Assembly: GCA_018363915.1 (NCBI GenBank)
Contig: JAGZMY010000003.1
Location: forward strand, 1-64,000
DNA: 64,000 nt
DNA from: Anaerococcus vaginalis
GTDB lineage: Bacteria > Bacillota > Clostridia > Tissierellales > Peptoniphilaceae
Direction of reading: 5' to 3'
The translations under genes were made by a program, and so were the position numbers. Of the stretch, positions 36,238 to 45,594 are shown in pieces. Under the pieces are notes generated by a model. The model was not told where the DNA came from. It ran no database searches and saw nothing but the letters and a program-made list of their open reading frames with translations. The first letter of the stretch is position 1, and every line of letters starts with the position of its first letter.

Positions 36238-38142
36238 TTACTTAGCAAAAGAATTTATTATTTCTCTTTCAATTAGATTTCTATAAGCTTTTGAACCTTC
36301 AACTTCTGGATGAACCATATCTTTTGCAAATAAATTTGCTTTTTCCTTTGCAAATTTATACCAATCAACCATGTAGGCATTTTGGTTTTCATCGCAGAAT
36401 TTTTTGATTTTTGAATTAATAGTCATCTCCCAAGATTGGCTGTTTACAGTATTTACAAAATAAACTTTTCTTCCTTCAGAAATATTTAAAATATCTACCA
36501 TATTTTGCTCGCTTAAAGTTCCGTTAGAACCAAGGCTTACAAGAACAATATTGCCAAGTCCGTTTTTATTTTTTATATCCTGCAATACTTTTGGACCATC
36601 AGTCATTTGTCTGCCAACTTCTCCATCAAGGTAAAGATTTGGATTAAATTCTCTCAAAAATGGATCAATATTAATCAAAACAGAATCGCCAACAGCAGTA
36701 ATAGAAGTATTTTTTAAAAATTCTTTTTCCTTATCAGTAAAGTTGAAATCATCATAAGCTTTCTTTTCAAAAACAGGCTCTTTATTTTCATTTTCTTTGC
36801 TACTTTCATTTTGCTTTGGATCTGTTTCTTTATTTTCGTTTGAAAGCTGATTTTTAGATTTTTCTAAATTTTCTTTATTTTCTTTTTTCTTTTGTTCTTT
36901 TACATATTTCTCATTGTTTTTCTTTATATTATCTTGATTTTCACTAATTCTTTTTTCAAGCTCTTTCATATCTTTTTCCTTAGGATTTGGAATAAAAAAT
37001 GCCAAAGCATTTAATCCCAAAATAAGAGCAGATGTAATAATAAAATATTTTTTAAAATCAAATTTTCTATTTAAAATAACGTAAGTTAGCTCTGACAAAA
37101 TCAAAACAATAAATATTTCCAAAATATAAGCTATAATCCTACTTTTGCTTGTGTGGGCAAAAGCGTAAGAAAGAAAAGTGCTTATTATATATTGCCACAA
37201 ATAAATGTAATAAGATCTAAGACCTATATAATAAAGGAAAGTTTTGAAAATTCCCATTTCTTTTTTCTTTATTACAAATTTATTTTCCTTTTCATAAGAG
37301 TATAACACGCCAATTAATAATGCTTGAATAATAGTATAAATTGGCATTATTATTCTGTAAGTATATAAGTTTTCACCCCTTACAAAAAAGTAAGCGATAA
37401 AAGTTAAAAACAAAAGAGCATACAAAATATATTTTTCAGAAAAATTTTTCTCCTTAGCAAATTCAATAATTTTTGAAAAATAATCTATCAAAAGATAAGC
37501 AAGTGCTCCAATAAAAATAGCATTTATTCTAGCGTCAGGTCCATAATAAATTCTTGAAATATTATTTTTATCAAAAGAAAAAATAATCATCAACAAAATA
37601 CTAATTGCAGAAATAAGAGTAAAAACATAAATTTTTATATTCTTACCAGAAAATTTATCCTTATATTTATTTATAAAATAATTTACCAAGTAGAAAATAA
37701 GGATAAATTGGACTTGCATGGATATATACCAAAAATGTGTAAACATATCAAAATATCCATTTTTTGTAAAATATGAACCACCCTTAAAAATTTGGTATAA
37801 ATTTTGAAAAGAAAGGGCTGCAGGTAAAGATGATTTTATAGAATCATGAAAGATTATTCTTGAAAAAATCAAAGCAAAAACCAAAGATAGGCTTATAACA
37901 AAAAATAAACTTGGCAATAGCTTTTTGAATCTTTTTTTAATAATCAATTTAAATTCATTAAAATCATAATCATCTATAGTATTTAATTTTTTCATCATTA
38001 AAAATCCACTCATTACAAAAAAGCCAATTACTGCCATAAAACCACCAGTAAGAAATTGCACTGATGAATGAAATATGGAAATAGCAATAATAAAAATAGC
38101 TCTTAAAAAAGTGAATGAATCAATTTGTTTTTGTTTTCTCAT
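36238..38142 (-). CDS. OatA-like acyltransferase with SGNH domain
   Basis: A 634-residue membrane protein. Residues about 1-390 are an acyltransferase-3 domain with around ten membrane segments, starting DSFTFLRAIFIIAISIFHSS. A highly charged, Lys/Glu/Asn-rich linker (about 395-460) follows, then an extracellular SGNH esterase-like domain with the serine in ITAVGDSV, LVSLGSNG and the Asp-His pair in DMVHPEVEG. This order matches peptidoglycan O-acetyltransferases such as OatA, which acetylate MurNAc and give lysozyme resistance; teichoic-acid or polysaccharide acylation is an alternative. The start at 38142 follows GGGGG; an upstream 16-codon extension lacks a ribosome site. Confidence 0.87.
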   Translation of the reverse strand: MRKQKQIDSFTFLRAIFIIAISIFHSSVQFLTGGFMAVIGFFVMSGFLMMKKLNTIDDYDFNEFKLIIKKRFKKLLPSLFFVISLSLVFALIFSRIIFHDSIKSSLPAALSFQNLYQIFKGGSYFTKNGYFDMFTHFWYISMQVQFILIFYLVNYFINKYKDKFSGKNIKIYVFTLISAISILLMIIFSFDKNNISRIYYGPDARINAIFIGALAYLLIDYFSKIIEFAKEKNFSEKYILYALLFLTFIAYFFVRGENLYTYRIIMPIYTIIQALLIGVLYSYEKENKFVIKKKEMGIFKTFLYYIGLRSYYIYLWQYIISTFLSYAFAHTSKSRIIAYILEIFIVLILSELTYVILNRKFDFKKYFIITSALILGLNALAFFIPNPKEKDMKELEKRISENQDNIKKNNEKYVKEQKKKENKENLEKSKNQLSNENKETDPKQNESSKENENKEPVFEKKAYDDFNFTDKEKEFLKNTSITAVGDSVLINIDPFLREFNPNLYLDGEVGRQMTDGPKVLQDIKNKNGLGNIVLVSLGSNGTLSEQNMVDILNISEGRKVYFVNTVNSQSWEMTINSKIKKFCDENQNAYMVDWYKFAKEKANLFAKDMVHPEVEGSKAYRNLIEREIINSFAK

Positions 38143-38404
38143 GTGTCCCCCAATGAATTTTATTATAGGCGAAAAAATAAAAAATATCAAGAAAAGTGCG
38201 AAATTGTAACCTTTGTAAACTATCGTAAAATAAATATTTTAAAATAAAATCACATAAATAAACCATAAAGCATTATTTAACATTAAATAAATAATAAATA
38301 TACCTTTGCATAAAATTATAAATAAATATTCATTTTAAAAATCTAAAAATAATAACAAGATAAGCGTTGAAAAAAAGACAATAAAATAATCAAGCAAAAA
38401 ACAT

Positions 38405-38433
38405 TTGACAAGATGAAAATCCTGTGCCATAAT
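38405..38433 (+). promoter_or_regulatory. Promoter of the liv operon
   Basis: TTGACA, 17 bases, CATAAT, about 60 bases before livJ. The rest of the 350-bp gap to the divergent acyltransferase gene is AT-rich and shows nothing else. Confidence 0.75.
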
Positions 38434-38495
38434 TATTATTATAAATTTTAATCTTTATTTATACTTAATTATTAAAAAAATATGTGGAGGAAAAA

Positions 38496-39662
38496 ATGAA
38501 AAAAACAAAAAAATTAATGACCTTAGCTTTTGCATCAATATTTGTATTTGCAGGATGTCAAGCAAAAAATGGAGAAAATAAAAAATCTGAGAATTCTGAC
38601 ACAATTAAAATTGGAGCAATAATACCACAAACTGGTCCAGTTTCAAATTATGGAAATTCATCAGAAAAAGGAGCTTTGTTAGCTGTTGATGAGATAAATA
38701 AAAATGGTGGAATTAATGGCAAAAAAATCGAATGGATTTCTTATGATGATAAGGGAGAAATAACAGATTCAACAACTGCATACAATAAATTAAAAGGAGA
38801 AAAAGTAACAGCAATTGTAGGGCCTATTACATCAAAACCTGCTCTAGCAGTTTCTGAAATTGCAAAAAAAGATGGAATTGCTATGATAACTCCAACAGGA
38901 ACTCAAGGAAATATTACAGAAGGAAAGGATAATGTATTTAGAACTTGCTTTACTGATCCTTATCAAGGAAAATTATTAGCAAAATTTGCAGCAGAAAATC
39001 AAAAAGCAAAAAAAGTAGCTATCCTCAGAAATACTTCTTCAGATTATTCAAATGGGATTGCTGATGAATTTAAAAAAGAAGTAGAAAAATTAAAACTTGA
39101 TTTAGTTGCTGATGAATCTTATGGAGATAATGACAATGATTTTAAGGCACAACTTACAAAAATTGCAAAAGCAAAACCAGATGTATTATTAGTTCCAGAT
39201 TATTACGAAAAAGTTGCTCTTATAGCTCCACAAGCAAGAGATGCTGGAATTGATGCAAAATTTATTGGTTCTGATGGTTGGGATGGAGTTGTAAATGTAA
39301 TGGATAAATCTCAATTAGGATTGGTAGAAGGCTCATGTTTTTCAAATCACTTTGCTTTAGATAGTGATGACCAAAGAGTAAAAGATTTTGTAAAAAAATA
39401 TAAAGAAGAAAATAAAGAAGATCCTTCAGCTTTTTCTGCTTTGTCATACGATACAATTTATTTATTAAAACAAGCTATTGAAGAAGCGAAAAGCGAAGAA
39501 AGTGATAAGATTATAGAAAAAATTAAAGCTATAGAATTTGATGGAATAACCGGCAAATTTAAATTTAATGAAAATCATAATCCAATCAAATCAGCATCAA
39601 TGATGGAAATAAAAGATGGAACATATAAATTTAATTCAACAGTAACAGCTGATGAAAATTAA
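38496..39662 (+). CDS. livJ: Branched-chain amino acid ABC transporter, binding lipoprotein
   Basis: A 388-residue solute-binding protein. A lipoprotein signal is clear: MKKTKKLMTL, a hydrophobic stretch, and the lipobox FAGC near residue 21. The mature part is a Leu/Ile/Val-binding type I fold (IKIGAIIPQTGPVSNYG, VAIVGPITSKPA, ISYDTIYLL-like end). I use the ATG at 38496 after GGAGG; a GTG four codons upstream lies in the ribosome site itself. It heads a complete livJHMGF operon. Specificity within hydrophobic amino acids cannot be told from sequence. Confidence 0.92.
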   Translation: MKKTKKLMTLAFASIFVFAGCQAKNGENKKSENSDTIKIGAIIPQTGPVSNYGNSSEKGALLAVDEINKNGGINGKKIEWISYDDKGEITDSTTAYNKLKGEKVTAIVGPITSKPALAVSEIAKKDGIAMITPTGTQGNITEGKDNVFRTCFTDPYQGKLLAKFAAENQKAKKVAILRNTSSDYSNGIADEFKKEVEKLKLDLVADESYGDNDNDFKAQLTKIAKAKPDVLLVPDYYEKVALIAPQARDAGIDAKFIGSDGWDGVVNVMDKSQLGLVEGSCFSNHFALDSDDQRVKDFVKKYKEENKEDPSAFSALSYDTIYLLKQAIEEAKSEESDKIIEKIKAIEFDGITGKFKFNENHNPIKSASMMEIKDGTYKFNSTVTADEN

Positions 39663-39714
39663 TAAAAAGGGGGATTGCGAATTAGCAAAACCCCTTAAAT
39701 TTTAAGGAGATTTT

Positions 39715-40602
39715 ATGGATTTTTTAATTCAACTTTTTAATGGTCTACAATTAGGATCAATATACGCTTTAATAGCCTTGGGTTATACAATGGTTTATGG
39801 CGTAGCAAAATTAATAAATTTTGCCCATGGAGATATTATAATGGTAGGCGCTTATACAATATTTTTCGTTGTTCAAACAAGTCTTTTCAGAAGTGGTTTA
39901 CCATTATATTTAGCAATAATACCAGCAATTATTGCCTGCACACTTTTGGGAGTTGTAATAGAAAGAATTGCTTACAAACCTTTGAGGAATTCTTCATCAA
40001 TTTCAATTCTAATTACTGCTATAGGAGTATCATTATTTTTGGAAAATTTATTTGTAAAAGTTTTTACCGCAAACGCAAGACCTGTTCCAAGTTTATTTAA
40101 TCAAGCTAGCTTAAATATTTTTGGAATAAGATTATCTTTTCAAACAATTTTTACAATAGTTTTAACGATTATTCTTACAATAATTTTGCAAATTTTTATT
40201 TCTAAAACAAAATATGGCAAGATGATGCTTGCGGTTAGTGAAGATTATAAGGCATCAAGTCTTGTTGGAATAAATGTAGATAATACTATGACTATGACTT
40301 TTGCAATTGGCTCTGCACTTGCTGGAGTTGCATCTTTATTGTATGTTTCATCATATCCTCAAATAACTCCTTTTATAGGTTCTATGCTAGGAATAAAAGC
40401 TTTTACAGCAGCAGTTGTTGGAGGAATTGGTTCAATACCGGGAGCTGTAATTGGTGGATTTATTTTGGGAATGATAGAAGTTATGACCAGAGCATATCTT
40501 TCAAGCTCATACGCAGATGCAATAGTATTTTTGGTATTGATTTTAGTTTTGATAGTAAAACCAACTGGAATTTTAGGAAATATGGAAAAGGAGAAAGTAT
40601 AA
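39715..40602 (+). CDS. livH: Branched-chain amino acid ABC transporter permease LivH
   Basis: A 295-residue inner-membrane permease. The N-terminal LQLGSIYALIALGYTMVYGV and INFAHGDI are the LivH hallmark, and GGIGSIPGAVIGGFILG follows near 235. It pairs with LivM. It lies 52 bases after livJ with AAGGAG, and its end is one base from livM. Confidence 0.95.
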   Translation: MDFLIQLFNGLQLGSIYALIALGYTMVYGVAKLINFAHGDIIMVGAYTIFFVVQTSLFRSGLPLYLAIIPAIIACTLLGVVIERIAYKPLRNSSSISILITAIGVSLFLENLFVKVFTANARPVPSLFNQASLNIFGIRLSFQTIFTIVLTIILTIILQIFISKTKYGKMMLAVSEDYKASSLVGINVDNTMTMTFAIGSALAGVASLLYVSSYPQITPFIGSMLGIKAFTAAVVGGIGSIPGAVIGGFILGMIEVMTRAYLSSSYADAIVFLVLILVLIVKPTGILGNMEKEKV

Positions 40603-40603
40603 A

Positions 40604-41584
40604 ATGGATAAAAATAAAAAAACATCATATCTAGTTAGCTTTGTCCTTGTATTAGTTTCATTTGCAATTATTCAAATATTAATTTTAAGTGGAATAATCG
40701 ATTCTTATTGGCAATCAATTTTATTTTTGCTATGCATTAATATAATTCTTTCAATTTCGCTAAATATAACCGTAGGAAATTTGGGACAAATAACCTTGGG
40801 ACATGCAGGTTTTATGTCAATAGGTGCATATAGTGCAGGAATTTTTTTGAAAACTGGAATAATAGAAGGAATACCAGGATTTTTTATAGCCTTATTAATT
40901 GGAGGGCTGTTTGCATTTTTATTTTCTCTTGCAATCGGAATACCAGTATTGAGGTTGAATGGAGATTATCTTGCAATAGTAACCTTAGCCTTTGGAGAAA
41001 TAATTAGGGTTGTTGTAGAAAATTTATCTATAACTGGTGGCGCTCAAGGAATGGCAGGAATACCTACAGTTGATTCTTTTGCTTTAGTATTTTTTGTTAC
41101 AGTTTTGTGCGTTGTATTTATGTATTCAATCATGACATCAAGATTTGGTAGATCGGTTTTGGCAATAAAAGATAATGAGCTTGCCGCTGAAAGCTGTGGA
41201 ATAAATACAACAAAATCTAAAATATTTGCCTTTACTTTATCAGCACTTTTTGCCGGAGTCGCTGGAGCAATATATGCTCAAACAACTGGAGTAATAGCAG
41301 CCGATGTATTTAATTATAATAAAAGTTTTGATATTTTAGTAATGGTTGTTCTAGGAGGAATGGGTTCATTTACAGGATCAGTAATTTCAACTATAACATT
41401 AACCATAGTTCCAGAAATATTAAGAGCATTTGCAGAATATAGGATGATAATTTATTCTGTAATCTTAGTAATTGTTATGATATTTAGACCGCAAGGCTTA
41501 ATGGGAAGAGAAGAATTTTCTATTTCAAGACAAATTGCAAAATTTAAAAGAAAAATCAACAAAGAAGGAGTAAAAAATGGATAA
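40604..41584 (+). CDS. livM: Branched-chain amino acid ABC transporter permease LivM
   Basis: A 326-residue permease with LGQITLGHAGFMSIGAY near 65 and a GGMGSFTGSVI segment near 250, as in LivM. Eight or more membrane segments are visible. It overlaps livG by eight bases. Confidence 0.95.
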   Translation: MDKNKKTSYLVSFVLVLVSFAIIQILILSGIIDSYWQSILFLLCINIILSISLNITVGNLGQITLGHAGFMSIGAYSAGIFLKTGIIEGIPGFFIALLIGGLFAFLFSLAIGIPVLRLNGDYLAIVTLAFGEIIRVVVENLSITGGAQGMAGIPTVDSFALVFFVTVLCVVFMYSIMTSRFGRSVLAIKDNELAAESCGINTTKSKIFAFTLSALFAGVAGAIYAQTTGVIAADVFNYNKSFDILVMVVLGGMGSFTGSVISTITLTIVPEILRAFAEYRMIIYSVILVIVMIFRPQGLMGREEFSISRQIAKFKRKINKEGVKNG

Positions 41585-42359
41585 AAGAAGATCGGTATTA
41601 AAATGTGATAATATTTCCATCTCCTTTGGAGGATTGAAGGCAGTAAATGGATTTAATCTTGATGTAAAAGAAAAAGATTTAATTGGTTTGATTGGACCAA
41701 ATGGAGCAGGAAAAACTACAGTTTTTAATATGCTAAGTGGATTTTATGAGCCAACAGAAGGAGCGATTTATTTAGATGGAGAAAATATAACAGGCTTACC
41801 TGTTCATAAATTAAGTCAAAAAGGAATAGCAAGAACTTTTCAAAATATAAGATTATTTGATTACTTATCAGTCGTAGATAATGTAAAAGTATCTATGAAC
41901 AGAGATATGAGATATAAAATTGTTGACGGAATGCTCAGGCTTAAAAATTATTGGAAAGAAGAAAGAGAAGCAACAAAAAAAGCCTTGGATATTTTAAAAA
42001 TTTTGGGACTTGCAGCTTATGCAAATGATAGTGCAGGAAATTTATCCTATGGAGCCCAAAGAAAATTAGAAATAGCAAGAGCTCTTGCTACAAATCCAAA
42101 ATTATTATTATTAGACGAGCCAGCTGCAGGTATGAATGCAATTGAAACAGAATCATTGATGGATACAATTAGAATGATAAGAGATAATTTTAATTTATCA
42201 ATTGTTTTGATAGAACATGACATGAAATTGGTCTTGGGAATTTGCGAAAAACTTTACGTATTAAATCACGGAATAGTTATAGCAAAAGGAAAACCAGAAG
42301 AAGTTGTTAAAAAAGATGATGTAGTTAGCGCCTATTTGGGAAGTGGATATGGAGAATAA
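41577..42359 (+). CDS. livG: Branched-chain amino acid ABC transporter ATPase LivG
   Basis: A 260-residue ABC ATPase: Walker A GPNGAGKTT, signature LSYGAQRKLEIARAL, Walker B LLLLDEPAAGMN, and the switch His in IEHDMKLV. The AAGMN variant after Walker B is typical of LivG. It overlaps livM at its start. Confidence 0.95.
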   Translation: MDKRRSVLKCDNISISFGGLKAVNGFNLDVKEKDLIGLIGPNGAGKTTVFNMLSGFYEPTEGAIYLDGENITGLPVHKLSQKGIARTFQNIRLFDYLSVVDNVKVSMNRDMRYKIVDGMLRLKNYWKEEREATKKALDILKILGLAAYANDSAGNLSYGAQRKLEIARALATNPKLLLLDEPAAGMNAIETESLMDTIRMIRDNFNLSIVLIEHDMKLVLGICEKLYVLNHGIVIAKGKPEEVVKKDDVVSAYLGSGYGE

Positions 42360-42360
42360 A

Positions 42361-43068
42361 ATGCTTAATGTAGAAAATTTAAACGTATATTATGGAAATA
42401 TCCACGCTATAAAGGATGTTTCCTTAAAAGTAAATAAAAAAGAAGTAGTTTCATTAATTGGAGCAAATGGAGCAGGAAAAACAACAACCCTCCAAGCAAT
42501 ATCTTCTTTGCTTGAAAAAAGAAGCGGAAAAATAACATTTGAAAACGAAGATATAACAAATAAAAAAGCATACAAAATAACAAGGCTAGGAATTGCACAA
42601 GTTCCAGAAGGAAGGAGAGTCTTTTCAAATCTTTCAGTTGTAGATAATATAAATTTAGGTTCAGTTGCAACAAATTTAAAAGACAAAGAAAGAGAAGAAA
42701 AAATTGAGAGAATATATGAGCTTTTTCCAGTTTTAAAAGATAGGAGAATTCAAAAAGCAGGAACTTTGTCAGGAGGAGAACAACAAATGCTTGCTATGGC
42801 AAGAGCTATAATGACAAATCCAAAATTGCTTTTATTAGACGAACCATCGATGGGACTTTCACCTCTTTATGTAGAAAAAATATTCGAAACGATAAAAGTT
42901 TTAAAAGAAGAAGGCTCAACGATTTTGCTTGTAGAACAAAATGCTAATCTTGCCCTAGATATATCGGATAGGGCTTATGTAATAGAAACAGGAAAAATTG
43001 TAAAAGAAGATAAGGCAGAAAACCTTAAAAATGATCCTGCCGTAAGAAGTGCATATTTAGGAATTTAA
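42361..43068 (+). CDS. livF: Branched-chain amino acid ABC transporter ATPase LivF
   Basis: A 235-residue ABC ATPase: Walker A GANGAGKTT, signature LSGGEQQMLAMARA, Walker B LLLLDEPSMGLSP, and LVEQNANLAL. The ATG at 42361 lies one base after the livG stop with GGAGA upstream; a GTG six codons earlier would overlap livG but has no good ribosome site. It is the last gene of the operon. Confidence 0.94.
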   Translation: MLNVENLNVYYGNIHAIKDVSLKVNKKEVVSLIGANGAGKTTTLQAISSLLEKRSGKITFENEDITNKKAYKITRLGIAQVPEGRRVFSNLSVVDNINLGSVATNLKDKEREEKIERIYELFPVLKDRRIQKAGTLSGGEQQMLAMARAIMTNPKLLLLDEPSMGLSPLYVEKIFETIKVLKEEGSTILLVEQNANLALDISDRAYVIETGKIVKEDKAENLKNDPAVRSAYLGI

Positions 43069-43070
43069 AA

Positions 43071-43109
43071 AAACTAGGAATTAGTTTCAAGCTAATTCCT
43101 AGTTTTTTT
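43071..43109 (+). terminator. Terminator of the liv operon
   Basis: AAACTAGGAATTAG/CTAATTCCTAGTTT with a seven-base loop and a T run. Confidence 0.9.
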
Positions 43110-43161
43110 AAAAAAATTTTTATAAGCTAAATTTATAATTTTTGCAAGTTTTTTTGGATTA

Positions 43162-43743
43162 TCAATTTCCATTATTTAATTTCCTTTTTTGATTTTTCAA
43201 AAATTTAATTGTAGCAATTGTAGCTTTCCAAAATAAAATTCCAATTACAAAAAATATCAAGGCTAAAATAAGACCTGCAATTAAAGCAAAAATCCCTTTT
43301 AATTCAAAGCCAAAAAAGATAAATTTTAATTCATCGATTGGTTTAATGTGAATTATTCCTTTAAAAAGTCCCATTACACCTGCAAATGTGCTAATCCCAC
43401 TAGAAAAGAAAAAAGAGATTGAAAGTATTGCAAGAGTTGGTATAAGACAAATCCACGCTAATGAAGCGTAAGAATAAAATCCTATAGCCATAAATAAATT
43501 TTTAAAGGAAAAATCTTTACTTTTTACAATACTATCGCCCATATAAGAAAATGCTAAGTCTTTTGGACTTTCCATTTGAGAAATTATATACTCAGAACTT
43601 TGCCCATCATTAAGCCTTTCATAAAATGAATTTTTAAGTTCACTTAAAATATCAGTTTTTTCAGAAATAGACATATATTTTAAATTGCTGTCTACTTTTG
43701 ATAAATATTTTTCTAAATTATTATCAATTTTACTATTTTTCAT
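43162..43743 (-). CDS. DUF1700 (HAAS-type) membrane protein
   Basis: A 193-residue protein. The N-terminal 75 residues (YLSKVDSNLKYMSISEKTDI, ELKNSFYERL) fit the DUF1700/HAAS domain; at least two, perhaps three, membrane segments follow in residues 85-185. Such proteins are usually encoded directly after a PadR regulator, as here with a four-base overlap, and are thought to sense or transmit envelope signals. The function is unknown. Confidence 0.8.
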   Translation of the reverse strand: MKNSKIDNNLEKYLSKVDSNLKYMSISEKTDILSELKNSFYERLNDGQSSEYIISQMESPKDLAFSYMGDSIVKSKDFSFKNLFMAIGFYSYASLAWICLIPTLAILSISFFFSSGISTFAGVMGLFKGIIHIKPIDELKFIFFGFELKGIFALIAGLILALIFFVIGILFWKATIATIKFLKNQKRKLNNGN

Positions 43744-44075
43744 TTTTCTTCCTCACTAAGATCTGAAATATTTTTTACAAGAATCATCCAATCTCTTTTC
43801 AAAGCATTTAAATAAAAATTTCCAAGCTCTGTAATTTTATAATATTTTCTTGGAGGAGTGCCTTCTTCTATATTTTTCCAATAAGCTTCTAAATAATTAT
43901 TTTTTAGAAGTCTTCGAAGTAGTGGGTAAACAGTGCTCTCCTTTGTTTGTAACATTGGATATTTTTCAAGAGTTTGAATTAAATCATAGCCATATCTATC
44001 CTTTTTTTTAATTAAAATTAAGATAGCATATTCTAAAGTTCCACGTTTAATTTGAGAAATCCAATCTTCATTCAT
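43740..44075 (-). CDS. PadR-family transcriptional regulator
   Basis: A 111-residue winged-helix protein of the PadR family, with RGTLEYAILILIKKKDRYGYDLIQ at the start (helix-turn-helix) and TVYPLLRRLLKNNYLEAYW (recognition helix and wing). It is the short PadR-s2 form without the long C-terminal domain. It probably represses its own operon through the TTGTACAA palindrome on its -10 box. It is coupled to the DUF1700 gene by an ATGA overlap. Confidence 0.92.
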   Translation of the reverse strand: MNEDWISQIKRGTLEYAILILIKKKDRYGYDLIQTLEKYPMLQTKESTVYPLLRRLLKNNYLEAYWKNIEEGTPPRKYYKITELGNFYLNALKRDWMILVKNISDLSEEEK

Positions 44076-44116
44076 AAAAATCCTTTCAAATTATAAGTTA
44101 ATCCATCTTATTGCTA

Positions 44117-44149
44117 TATACATTGTACAACATAGTATAATAATGTCAA
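44117..44149 (-). promoter_or_regulatory. PadR operon promoter with operator
   Basis: On the minus strand TTGACA (44144-44149) is followed after 16 bases by TACAAT (44122-44127). The palindrome TTGTACAA (44123-44130) covers the -10, and the inverted pair TATAC/GTATA (44117-44121, 44135-44139) flanks it. This suits repression by a dimeric PadR. Confidence 0.75.
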
Positions 44150-44241
44150 TAGGTATATGGGATTTTAAAATTTTAAATTTTCTTTTCCTTGTTTTTATTA
44201 TAGATATTTTGTAAACTAATACTTAATAGAAAGGATAGAAA

Positions 44242-44874
44242 ATGAGATTAAGATTTAAAGAAAATGCTATTCCAGAAATGAAAGAAAATCCTTTGATTTA
44301 TTTTGATGGAAAAGAAAATAAGGGAAAGTGGAAAGAAATTTTTGGAAATAATAATGAAATATATTTGGAAATCGGATCTGGCAGGGGAGATTTTTTAATT
44401 GAAATTGCTAAGGATAATCCTGATATAAATTTTATAGGACTTGAAGTAAATACAAATGCCTTTGTTGTTGCAAGCAGAAAAATAAAAGAAAATGAACTTA
44501 CAAATGTTAGAGGGCTTATAGCAGATGCGGAAAATTTGGAAGAAATTTTTGAAAATGAAGAAATTTCAAGAATATATTTGAATTTTTCAACTCCTTGGCC
44601 AAAAAGACGCCACCACAAAAGAAGACTTAGCCACGAGAGATTTTTGAATAGGTACAAAAATATTATAAAAGATAAGGCGATTTTAGAGCTTAAAACTGAC
44701 AATAAAGAATTATTTGAGGCATCTTGTAAATATTTTGAAGAATTTTCTATGGATATAATTGAAAAAGATGAAAATATTTCAGAAGAAAAAAGCAAATATA
44801 TAAGCGAATATGAAAGAAAATTTAGAAATAAAAATATGCCGATTTATTATATAAAAGCGAGATTTAATAAATGA
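44242..44874 (+). CDS. trmB: tRNA (guanine-N7-)-methyltransferase
   Basis: Methylates G46 of tRNA with SAM. The 210-residue protein shows the SAM motif LEIGSGRGDFLIEIA near 45 and the family signature STPWPKRRHHKRRL near 118. The length is normal. Its end overlaps rlmH (ATGA), so two RNA methyltransferases are coupled. Confidence 0.95.
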   Translation: MRLRFKENAIPEMKENPLIYFDGKENKGKWKEIFGNNNEIYLEIGSGRGDFLIEIAKDNPDINFIGLEVNTNAFVVASRKIKENELTNVRGLIADAENLEEIFENEEISRIYLNFSTPWPKRRHHKRRLSHERFLNRYKNIIKDKAILELKTDNKELFEASCKYFEEFSMDIIEKDENISEEKSKYISEYERKFRNKNMPIYYIKARFNK

Positions 44875-45353
44875 ATATTTCAATAGTAAGTGTGGGAAAA
44901 ATTAAAGAAAAATATTTTAAAGATGCAATAAGCGAGTACGAAAAACGATTAAAACCATACGTAAAATTAAAAATAATTGAAGTAAATGACGAAAAAGCTC
45001 CTGAAAATTTATCAGAAAAAGAATTGGAAATTGTAAAAGATAGGGAAGCTGATAGGATTTTAAAAAAGATTAAAGAAAATTCTTATATTATAAGCCTAGA
45101 AATTGAAGGCAAAAGCCTATCATCAGAAAGTTTTTCAAAGTTAATTAAAGAGCAAATGACTTATGGAATGGGATGCGATTTAGTTTTTGTAATTGGTGGG
45201 TCAAATGGTCTTTCAAAAAAAATAAGCCAAAAGGCTGATTACAAATTATCATTTTCAAAAATGACTTTTCCCCATAAATTAATGAGATTAATTTTAATTG
45301 AACAAATATATAGGGCTTACAAAATTATAAATAATGAACCTTATCACAAATAA
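44871..45353 (+). CDS. rlmH: 23S rRNA (pseudouridine1915-N3)-methyltransferase
   Basis: A SPOUT methyltransferase of 160 residues acting on pseudouridine 1915 of 23S rRNA. The SAM-binding knot shows FVIGGSNGLS, and the C-terminus has FPHKLMRLILIEQIYRAY and ends in NEPYHK, all standard. It is coupled to trmB. The transcript runs into MITE-like element C. Confidence 0.96.
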   Translation: MNISIVSVGKIKEKYFKDAISEYEKRLKPYVKLKIIEVNDEKAPENLSEKELEIVKDREADRILKKIKENSYIISLEIEGKSLSSESFSKLIKEQMTYGMGCDLVFVIGGSNGLSKKISQKADYKLSFSKMTFPHKLMRLILIEQIYRAYKIINNEPYHK

Positions 45354-45354
45354 A

Positions 45355-45372
45355 CGGACCTAAAAAGGTTCG
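45355..45372 (+). repeat. Left copy of duplicated rlmH terminator hairpin
   Basis: CGGACC-TAAAAA-GGTTCG. The same hairpin, with GGTCCG, recurs at 45548-45565 with a T run. Here the T run is missing because element C follows. Confidence 0.78.
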
Positions 45373-45375
45373 CGC

Positions 45376-45546
45376 CAGACTGTTGACAAACTAAAAAAAC
45401 ATCCATTTCGACCGAACGTAGTGAGCGGAGAAATCTCATGGGATCTCTCCATGCGTTCGCTTCACTCACTTAGTCGAGATGGTACGTAGCTTAATTTTTA
45501 TTTTAAAATAAAATATTATCTAAATTCATACTTTGTCTACGCTCTG
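45376..45546 (-). mobile_element. MITE-like palindromic element C (171 bp)
   Basis: The reverse complement of element B (16488-16657) with few differences over the whole length. Read in the B direction it starts CAGAGCGTAGACAAAGTATG and ends TTTGTCAACAGTCTG. The central palindrome around GGAGAGATC is preserved, and several base differences between B and C in the arms are compensatory or lie in unpaired parts. It is non-coding and lies between two copies of the rlmH terminator hairpin, between the convergent rlmH and VOC genes. Confidence 0.82.
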
Positions 45547-45547
45547 A

Positions 45548-45572
45548 CGGACCTAAAAAGGTCCGATTTTTT
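45548..45572 (+). terminator. Right copy of rlmH terminator
   Basis: CGGACC-TAAAAA-GGTCCG followed by ATTTTTT. It is the working copy for trmB-rlmH. Confidence 0.82.
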
Positions 45573-45594
45573 AGTATAAATTATCAAATAATTA

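Noticed and set aside
44298..44795. A 165-codon ORF antisense to trmB
   Set aside because: Ser/Phe-rich shadow of a clear methyltransferase gene.
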